Source: Pseudomonadota bacterium
GTDB taxonomy: Bacteria > Pseudomonadota > Gammaproteobacteria > Steroidobacterales > Steroidobacteraceae
Direction: 5' to 3'
Assembly (NCBI GenBank): GCA_021850555.1
Contig: JAJZLX010000782.1
Coordinates: 1 to 12,877, forward strand
DNA: 12,877 nucleotides
Part shown: in pieces, positions 8,107-12,877 of the stretch
Position numbering within the stretch: position 1 is the first letter of the stretch
Layout of the letters: each line of letters opens with the position of its first letter
Program-made: the position numbers and the translations under genes
Notes under the pieces: model-generated
What the model was told of the DNA's origin: nothing
Databases searched by the model: none
The model's input: the letters and a program-made list of their open reading frames with translations, nothing else

Positions 8107-8129
8107 CTGGCGCGCGCGATGCGCGCCAG
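8107..8129 (-). terminator. Strong GC-rich hairpin downstream of mauD, possible transcript end
   Basis: CTGGCGCGC (8107-8115) is perfectly complementary to GCGCGCCAG (8121-8129) around a 5-nt loop. It begins about 43 nt after the mauD stop. No U-tract follows in the direction of transcription, so it is not a canonical intrinsic terminator. It could still mark or protect the 3' end of the aminotransferase-mauE-mauD transcript. Confidence 0.4.
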
Positions 8130-8171
8130 GGATGGGAGCGGGCGGGGATTGCGCGGCGGAGCGCCCGCCGC

Positions 8172-8765
8172 TCAGGAGGAGGGAGCGGCGCGGCGCGCGA
8201 GGTATTCCTGCACCGAGCGCAGGCCGAGCTCGTGCGCCGTGGTGAGGCTCTCCAGGTGCTCGCGGCTGTTGACCAGACCCTGCGCCGCGATGATGCCGAG
8301 CTCGTTCACCAGCACCGCGTAGGGGAGCTTCGCGACCTGGAACGCGCGCCCGGCCTCCGGGGCGTTCGCAAAGCGCTCCGGGGCGATGCCGAAGCGCTGC
8401 GCCATCTGCCGCTGCTCATCGGCATCACCGTCGCCGATGAGCAGCAGATCGAGCTGCTCGCTGTGCGCAAACGCCTTGACCGTGGGCAGAAGGGACTTGC
8501 AGATCGGACAGGTCGGGGAGACGAAGAAGAGAAGCCTCAGCGCCGCCCCGGGCAGCGCAGCGCCGATCTCGGCCGAGCCGCCCTCGAGAGTGCGTACCGT
8601 GAGCCGTGGGGCGGCCTCCCCGGTCTGCGGCCCGCGCCCGAGAGCCAGCGCCCCGACCGGGGCGATGCGCTCGTGCAGCACCCCGACCTGCCGGGCCAAC
8701 GCCAACACCGCCACGGCGAGCGCGATGACGGCGATCCACAACATCACCTGGGAGACGAGCAGCAT
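8172..8765 (-). CDS. mauD: Thioredoxin-like amine dehydrogenase maturation protein MauD
   Basis: This 197-residue protein has an N-terminal membrane anchor (about residues 5-25, MLWIAVIALAVAVLALA) and a periplasmic thioredoxin-like domain. The active site is CPIC (86-89) within FFVSPTCPICKSLLP. The cis-proline loop is around KLPYAVLV. In Paracoccus, MauD and MauE are needed for stable light chain, which has six disulfides, so the role is disulfide formation or isomerisation in the TTQ subunit. The start overlaps the mauE stop by one base (TGATG). It is separated from the structural genes mauBA by the FAD oxidoreductase and TSUP genes, unlike the classical mauFBEDA order. It could be confused with other TlpA-like proteins, but pairing with MauE makes the call firm. 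Confidence 0.9.
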   Translation of the reverse strand: MLLVSQVMLWIAVIALAVAVLALARQVGVLHERIAPVGALALGRGPQTGEAAPRLTVRTLEGGSAEIGAALPGAALRLLFFVSPTCPICKSLLPTVKAFAHSEQLDLLLIGDGDADEQRQMAQRFGIAPERFANAPEAGRAFQVAKLPYAVLVNELGIIAAQGLVNSREHLESLTTAHELGLRSVQEYLARRAAPSS

Positions 8766-9307
8766 CAGGCGAACCTCTTGCGAAGCTCAGCGGCGGAACG
8801 GCGCAGCGAGAGCAGCTCGCCTGACACCCGGTAAAGGGCGTAGGCGGCAATGCCCGCCCCCAGGCTGTCGATGAACTGCAGCGGGCGGGCGAGCGGACCT
8901 TCGGCCTCGAACAGGGGGGACATCGCGGCCGCGAGCAGGAGGTTGCGCGCGATGAGCGGCGCGCTCAGGCTCTGGCGCAGCCCCGACTGGAAGCAGCCGC
9001 AGTCGATCTCCCGCCGGCCGCGCGCAAGATTGATGCCCATCGCGAGCGCAAAGACGCACAGCAGCGCGATCGCGAGCGCCGCGCCCGCCTCGAGCCGCAC
9101 GCCGCTCGCCAGCGACAGCGCGGCGAGGATCTCCAGGGCGAGGATGATCCAGGCCGCGGGAGCGGCGAGCGCCTCGGGCAACAGGCGGTAGTTGGCGACG
9201 ACGCCCGCGAGCTCGCGGTGGTGCCTGAGCTTGGCACCGGCCGCGGTGGCGAACACCAGAGTGCCGAGCACGCGGCAGGCGAGCGCGATGGAAGGGTCGA
9301 TCGTCAT
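8765..9307 (-). CDS. mauE: Membrane protein MauE, amine dehydrogenase maturation
   Basis: This 180-residue integral membrane protein has about four or five hydrophobic segments (around residues 8-25, 50-70, 75-95, 118-132 and 145-160). The DoxX-like pattern LGTLVFATAAGAKLRHHRE opens the chain, and a Cys-Gly-Cys motif (103-105, IDCGCFQSG) follows the third segment. This Cys pair is conserved in MauE and could relay electrons to or from the CPIC site of MauD. GAGGGG just before the ATG at 9307 gives a strong RBS that overlaps the stop region of the aminotransferase gene, 7 bp away. The gene is therefore in one transcript with the aminotransferase and mauD. Confidence 0.88.
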   Translation of the reverse strand: MTIDPSIALACRVLGTLVFATAAGAKLRHHRELAGVVANYRLLPEALAAPAAWIILALEILAALSLASGVRLEAGAALAIALLCVFALAMGINLARGRREIDCGCFQSGLRQSLSAPLIARNLLLAAAMSPLFEAEGPLARPLQFIDSLGAGIAAYALYRVSGELLSLRRSAAELRKRFA

Positions 9308-9314
9308 GGCCCCC

Positions 9315-10634
9315 TCAGGCGATGCGGCGCAGCACGCCCCGCAGTGTCTCGACCATGTCGTGAATCTGCTCTTCGGTCGCGATGAAGGGCGGCGCCACCG
9401 CGAGGATATCGGCGGTGAAGCGCAGCAGCAGTCCGGCCTGCACGCCCCGCTCGAACGCCTCCCGCGCTCTCGCCCCGGGCTGCCCGTCGCGCGCACCCAA
9501 CTCCACGGCCGCGGCGAGGCCGCAGTTGCGGATGTCGATGACATGCGGCTCATCGCGCAGCGAGTGAACGGCCTCCTCGAGCACCGCCGAGAGCTGCGCG
9601 GAGCGCTCGATCAGGCGGTCTTTCTCGAGCGCCTCGAGCGTCGCCAAACCTGCGGCACAGGCGACGGGATGGCCGGAATAGGTGTAGCCGTGGAAGAGCT
9701 CGATCGTCTGCTCCGGCCCGCGCATCAGCGCATCGTAGACGCTCTGGTGCGCTATCGCGCCGCCGAGGGGAATCACGCCGTTGGTGACGGCCTTGGCGAA
9801 GGTGATGATGTCCGGTGTCACACCGAGGCGCTGCGCGGCGAAGTTGGCCCCCAGGCGACCGAAGCCGGTGATGACCTCATCGAAGATCAGCAGGATCCCG
9901 TGGCGGGTGCAGATCTCGCGCAGGCGCTCGAGGTAGCCCACCGGAGGGACGATCACCCCGGTCGAGCCCTGCATCGGCTCCACGATCACCGCGGCGATGG
10001 TCGAGGCGTCGTGCAAGGCGATGAGCCGCTCGAGCGTGTCGGCGAGGTGCGCGCCCCAGGCGGGCTGGCCGCGGCTGAAGCGCATCTGGGCGGGCTCATA
10101 CGTGTGGGGCAGATGGTCGACGAAGGGCGCGCTCAGCGCGCCGAACACACGGCGGTTCGGCCCGATGCCGCCAGCGGAGATCCCGCCGATGCCGACGCCG
10201 TGATAGGCGCGCTCCCGGCCGATGATGCGCACCCTGCTCGACTCGCCGCGCGCGTGGTGATACGCCAGCGCGATCTTCAGGGCGCTGTCCACGGCCTCCG
10301 AGCCGGAGTTGGTGAAAAAGACGCGGTTCAACCCCTCGGGCGCCCACTTCGCGACCCGCGCCGCCAGCTCGAACACCTTGGGGTGCCCCACCTGGAAGGT
10401 CGGGGCGAAGTCGAGCTCGCCGATCTGCCGGCGTACGGCCTCGACGATCTCGGGCCGCCCATGCCCGAGCGGAGTGCACCACAGGCCCGAGAGGCAGTCG
10501 AACACCCGCCGGCCGTCGGGCAGGGTGAAATAGGCCCCCTCGGCGCCGCTCACCAGGGTGGGGTGGTGCTTGAAATATCGGTTCGCCGTGAAGGGCATCC
10601 AGAAGGCGGACAGATCGGGTGTCGTGGTGCTCAT
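9315..10634 (-). CDS. Class III aminotransferase (omega-amino acid/beta-alanine:pyruvate transaminase type)
   Basis: This 439-residue cytoplasmic fold-type I PLP enzyme moves a terminal amino group to pyruvate or another oxo acid. The N-terminal AFWMPFTANRYFK (10-22) is the hallmark of beta-alanine:pyruvate transaminases (BauA type). FTNSGSEAVDSALK (107-120) binds the cofactor phosphate, Asp252 (FDEV) pairs with the pyridine nitrogen, and Lys281 (FAKAVTNG) forms the Schiff base. I use the ATG at 10634; the open frame extends 20 codons further into the intergenic operator region with no homologous look. A small hairpin, GCCCA/TGGGC (10638-10650), lies just before the start and no clear RBS is seen. 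It is the first gene of the operon with mauE and mauD and is divergent from the MocR gene. Taurine or diamine transaminase activity is an alternative. Confidence 0.9.
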   Translation of the reverse strand: MSTTTPDLSAFWMPFTANRYFKHHPTLVSGAEGAYFTLPDGRRVFDCLSGLWCTPLGHGRPEIVEAVRRQIGELDFAPTFQVGHPKVFELAARVAKWAPEGLNRVFFTNSGSEAVDSALKIALAYHHARGESSRVRIIGRERAYHGVGIGGISAGGIGPNRRVFGALSAPFVDHLPHTYEPAQMRFSRGQPAWGAHLADTLERLIALHDASTIAAVIVEPMQGSTGVIVPPVGYLERLREICTRHGILLIFDEVITGFGRLGANFAAQRLGVTPDIITFAKAVTNGVIPLGGAIAHQSVYDALMRGPEQTIELFHGYTYSGHPVACAAGLATLEALEKDRLIERSAQLSAVLEEAVHSLRDEPHVIDIRNCGLAAAVELGARDGQPGARAREAFERGVQAGLLLRFTADILAVAPPFIATEEQIHDMVETLRGVLRRIA

Positions 10635-10688
10635 GGCGCCCAATATGGGCTGCGGCCGCCCGGCCACCGAGCTACACTCATGCAGATA

Positions 10689-10729
10689 GATCACCTGACT
10701 GTACCGGCCTCATCTACGATACAGTGATC
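10689..10729. promoter_or_regulatory. Inverted repeats between divergent genes, candidate MocR operator
   Basis: ACTGTACC (10698-10705) and GATACAGT (10718-10725) form an inverted repeat with seven of eight bases matching and centres about 20-22 bp apart, two helical turns. An outer pair, GATCAC (10689-10694) and GTGATC (10724-10729), adds symmetry. The right arm overlaps the bases just before the MocR start, and a possible -10 TACGAT (10715-10720) lies between the arms. Binding would therefore repress the regulator itself and could control the divergent aminotransferase operon. Confidence 0.5.
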
Positions 10730-12109
10730 ATGAGTGCCAAGCCCTCGAGCCTGCCTACCCGCGTCGAGGCGATGTCCGCCGATCTGCGCGGCCGGATCCT
10801 CGCCGGACAGCTTGCCCCGGCAGACCGCCTGCCCTCGGTCCGGGCACTCGCCCGCTCGCGCAATGTCAGCCCCTTCACCGCCGCAAGGGTCTACGAGCTG
10901 CTCGTTGCCGAGGGTCTCATCGAGGCTCGCCGAGGCTCGGGCTACTACGTGGCCCGCGACGCCGACGCCTTCGGCGCGCGGCACCTGGCCGCAGCGGAGC
11001 CGCTGGTCGATTCCATCTGGGGACTGCGGCGGGACTACGACGGCACGGCGCTTCAGGTCGATGCCGGCTGCGGCTGGCTGCCGCCGCAATGGCTGTTTGC
11101 AGACGGTGTGCGCGCAGCGCTCACCCAGGTCGCCCGCAGGCCCTCCGTCTACGCGGGCCGCTATGGGAGCAGCTACGGCCTGCGCGCGCTGCGGCATCAT
11201 CTGGCGCGCCAACTGACGCTGCGCGGCGTGGAATGCGCCGAGGAGCAGATCGTGCTCACGCAAGGGGCCAGCCAGGCGCTCGAGCTCGCGATCTGCGCGC
11301 TCTCGAGCCCCGGGGAGGCGGTGCTCGTCGATGATCCGGGCTATCCCTACGTGCTTGCCATGCTGCGCGCCCGCGGCTGCCGGCCCGTCGGCGTGCCGCG
11401 CACCGACCGCGGACCGGATGCCGCAGCGCTCGCGAGGCTCGCCGCAGAGACACGCGCGCGGCTGTTCATCACCAACACAACCTATCAGAATCCGACCGGC
11501 ACGACGACCTGCGCCCAGACCGCGCACGCTCTGCTGCGGGTGGCCGAGCAGCACGGACTCACGATCTGCGAGGACGACATCTTCGCCGAGCTCTCCCCCG
11601 AGCGGACCACCCCGCTCGCCTCGCTCGATCGGCTGGAGCGAGTCATCTACATCGGCAGCTTCTCCAAGACCATCGCGCCGAGCCTGCGCGTCGGCTACCT
11701 CGCGGCCCGGGCCGACCGGGCAGAGCACATGGCGCGCCTGAAGAACGTCATGTCGCTCTCCTCCTCGGAGCTGATGGAGCACATCGTGCTCGCCATCCTC
11801 ACCTCCGGGCGCCACCGCACGCACCTCGAGCGGCTGCGCCAACGCATCGGCGAGGCCCGCGCAAGCCTCTCGCACCGGTTGCGCGAGGCCGGCATCGAGG
11901 TCAGCGCGCGCACCGGAGGCATGTTTCTCTGGGCGAAGCTTCCCGGGGAGCCGGCGCAGCTGCTGCGGCGCGCCAAGGCGCAGGGGATCCTGCTCGCCCC
12001 CGGGGAGCTCTTCAGCCCACAGGAGCAGCCGAGCGGGCATTGGCGATTCAACGTCGCCTACGCCGACGACGAGCGGCTCTACGGGTTCCTGAAGGCCCTG
12101 CCCGGCTGA
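10730..12109 (+). CDS. MocR-family transcriptional regulator (GntR winged helix fused to aminotransferase-like PLP domain)
   Basis: This 459-residue protein has an N-terminal GntR winged helix (about 8-76, with LPSVRALARSRNVSPFTAARVY and the wing RRGSGYYV). A linker and a fold-type I aminotransferase domain follow (about 110-455). The PLP-site residues are intact: NPTG with Asn254, Asp282/283 (CEDD), Lys313 (SFSKTIAPSLR) and Arg320. MocR regulators bind PLP and sense an amino compound; GabR (GABA), TauR (taurine) and PdxR are known examples. The ATG at 10730 is chosen; an in-frame GTG at 10724 and earlier ATG lie within the probable operator. The gene is divergent from the aminotransferase operon, 95 bp apart, so control of that operon is likely and control of the amine dehydrogenase operon possible. 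Confidence 0.92.
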   Translation: MSAKPSSLPTRVEAMSADLRGRILAGQLAPADRLPSVRALARSRNVSPFTAARVYELLVAEGLIEARRGSGYYVARDADAFGARHLAAAEPLVDSIWGLRRDYDGTALQVDAGCGWLPPQWLFADGVRAALTQVARRPSVYAGRYGSSYGLRALRHHLARQLTLRGVECAEEQIVLTQGASQALELAICALSSPGEAVLVDDPGYPYVLAMLRARGCRPVGVPRTDRGPDAAALARLAAETRARLFITNTTYQNPTGTTTCAQTAHALLRVAEQHGLTICEDDIFAELSPERTTPLASLDRLERVIYIGSFSKTIAPSLRVGYLAARADRAEHMARLKNVMSLSSSELMEHIVLAILTSGRHRTHLERLRQRIGEARASLSHRLREAGIEVSARTGGMFLWAKLPGEPAQLLRRAKAQGILLAPGELFSPQEQPSGHWRFNVAYADDERLYGFLKALPG

Positions 12110-12398
12110 TGCGCCCGATCGCCTGCTCTCACGGGCTTCACAGCGCCCTCGCCCATCATGACGAGCCCGCATGGCGGCGGGCCGGCCCCTGCAAGCTCCG
12201 CTTGCTCACTCCGGGCGGTCCGGCGGCATCTGCCGGACGTTGCATCGACCGTGCCGCGGCGCGAGCCCTGCACTGAAGCGGAGGCTCACACTCACGCCGA
12301 GCCTCTTTGGCGGCGGCTCGAGAGGAGAGCTGTCCGGCCCGGCCCCCGTCACTGCCCCGCCGACCGGACAGGATGGGCCCTGGGGTCCATGAACGGAT
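12110..12398. other. Non-coding region downstream of the regulator with several hairpins
   Basis: No convincing gene is seen in these 289 bp. Three hairpins follow one another: GCCCGC/GCGGGC (12165-12182), GCAAGC/GCTTGC with a 3-nt loop (12191-12205) and GTCCGGC/GCCGGAC (12218-12238). TGTCCGG (12331-12337) and CCGGACA (12364-12370) could form a fourth. None is followed by a T-tract. The region marks the change from GC-rich catabolic genes to the less GC-rich gene at 12470. Confidence 0.45.
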
Positions 12399-12464
12399 GA
12401 GGGTTGACAATGTCTCTGCTTATGGTTGACAATATATCCGCCTATGGTTGACAAAAGAAGTTGG
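12399..12464 (+). repeat. Three 22-bp direct repeats with GGTTGACAA core, promoter/operator region
   Basis: GGTTGACAA occurs at 12402-12410, 12424-12432 and 12446-12454, exactly 22 bp apart. The second and third copies extend upstream to TATGGTTGACAA; the first and second extend downstream to GGTTGACAAT. Each copy contains a perfect -35 hexamer, TTGACA. For the first copy, GACAAT lies 18 bp downstream as a weak -10. The array ends 5 bp before the ATG at 12470, so it probably holds the promoter and regulator sites of that gene. Confidence 0.75.
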
Positions 12465-12469
12465 ATTTC

Positions 12470-12877
12470 ATGACGAGCCGGGTCAATTCCCCAGGGGAGA
12501 ACGTCCGCCGCTTCATCGTTGAGCAAGTCGAGAAGCATCCAGGCAGCATCGCCAAGGTTACGGCGGAACATTTCAATATCACACGCCAGGCGGTAAACAA
12601 GCATCTGCAGAAACTGACCGCCGAAGGATGCCTCACTGAAACAGGTCATACGAGGAATCGCTCCTACAAGCTTGTCGCGCTATCTACCTGGCGGCACAGC
12701 TACCAGATTGTTCCGGGATTGGCGGAGGACGTAGTGTGGACCAACGACGTGTCGCAAGCTCTCGGGCAGCTACCGGATAACGTCAAAAACATCTGGCATC
12801 ACGGCTTTACCGAGATGTTCAACAATGCCATTGATCACTCGGAGGGCAAGTCGATCATGGTCACGCTCACCAAGACC
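12470..12877 (+). CDS. Winged-helix protein with GHKL (histidine kinase-like) ATPase domain, 3' end outside window
   Basis: The frame from ATG 12470 stays open to the window end (136 codons, no stop), so the gene is partial. Residues 10-70 form a winged helix-turn-helix (VTAEHFNITRQAVNKHLQKL, then a wing with TRNRSYKL). After a linker, HGFTEMFNNAIDHSEGKS (111-128) is the N-box of a GHKL ATPase, with Glu115, Asn119 and Asp122. I recall this order from proteins that end in a STAS-like DUF4325 domain, so that domain is expected further right. Function is unknown for the family; it may be a regulator or part of a signalling or defence module. AAGAAG about 9 nt before the ATG is a modest RBS. Base composition is clearly less GC-rich than in the other genes, which suggests acquisition by transfer. 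Confidence 0.72.
   Translation, partial: MTSRVNSPGENVRRFIVEQVEKHPGSIAKVTAEHFNITRQAVNKHLQKLTAEGCLTETGHTRNRSYKLVALSTWRHSYQIVPGLAEDVVWTNDVSQALGQLPDNVKNIWHHGFTEMFNNAIDHSEGKSIMVTLTKT

Larger units (their letters stand above)
7901..8171. other. Non-coding spacer between mauD and the operon promoter, with repeats
   Basis: The roughly 270 bp downstream of mauD hold no convincing gene. An open plus-strand frame here reads through the mauD antisense and has no recognisable domain. The spacer carries three tandem 15-bp repeats (7984-8028) and a perfect 9-bp hairpin (8107-8129), both listed separately. CCTCGGCC (7940-7947) and GGCCGAGG (7978-7985) can also pair around a 30-nt loop. Confidence 0.5.

Noticed and set aside
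7966..8322. 118-codon plus-strand frame with a pentapeptide-like repeat
   Set aside because: The repeated residues simply reflect the 15-bp DNA repeats; the frame then runs antisense into mauD and has no convincing start.
10619..10729. 37-codon extension of the MocR protein
   Set aside because: It crosses the divergent promoter and the start of the aminotransferase gene, and the winged helix follows directly after the 10730 start.
10691..12172. 493-codon open frame on the minus strand
   Set aside because: It is antisense to the complete MocR gene and has no domain resemblance.
12399..12464. CRISPR array or replication iterons
   Set aside because: There are only three short 22-bp units with no unique spacers, and no cas or replication initiator gene is visible; a promoter-operator array fits better.
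12206..12649. 147-codon minus-strand frame at the right edge
   Set aside because: It is antisense to the winged-helix/GHKL gene and crosses the 22-bp repeats; no family resemblance or RBS.

Overview
The window is a GC-rich chromosomal segment from a Gram-negative bacterium, most likely a gamma- or betaproteobacterium. The evidence is the high-GC codon use, the Tat and Sec leaders, the periplasmic c-type cytochromes and the TTQ amine dehydrogenase genes. It reads as an accessory catabolic locus for primary amines or amino compounds. At the right edge it meets a compositionally different gene, probably from a mobile or defence-type region.

Layout, left to right. Positions 1-188 (+) hold the 3' end of a cytochrome c-like gene. 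Positions 395-7815 (-) hold a tight operon, transcribed leftwards: FAD-dependent amine oxidoreductase (PuuB/DadA type, TTG start), TauE/SafE (TSUP) membrane permease, amine dehydrogenase heavy chain, TTQ light chain, mono-heme cytochrome c, [2Fe-2S] subunit, and molybdopterin subunit of a periplasmic isoquinoline-1-oxidoreductase-type molybdenum hydroxylase. A near-consensus sigma-70 promoter and an AT-rich palindrome lie upstream at 7837-7900. A second leftward operon at 8172-10634 encodes an omega-amino acid aminotransferase and the amine dehydrogenase maturation proteins MauE and MauD. A divergent MocR-type regulator (PLP-binding GntR family) occupies 10730-12109, with an inverted repeat in the shared 95-bp intergenic region. 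After a non-coding stretch with several hairpins come three 22-bp tandem repeats carrying GGTTGACAA. Immediately after them starts a winged-helix/GHKL-ATPase protein, cut by the window end.

Proposed logic (inference). In the periplasm the TTQ enzyme deaminates an amine to an aldehyde. The co-transcribed Tat-exported molybdenum hydroxylase can oxidise that aldehyde to an acid. The co-transcribed cytochrome c takes electrons from one or both. In the cytoplasm the FAD enzyme and the class III transaminase act on further amino groups, under a MocR regulator that probably senses an amino compound. The substrate cannot be read from sequence. Polyamine/beta-alanine-type compounds and aminosulfonates (MocR + class III transaminase + FAD oxidoreductase + TSUP resembles taurine loci) are both reasonable candidates. 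MauG, MauF, amicyanin and azurin are not encoded in the window.
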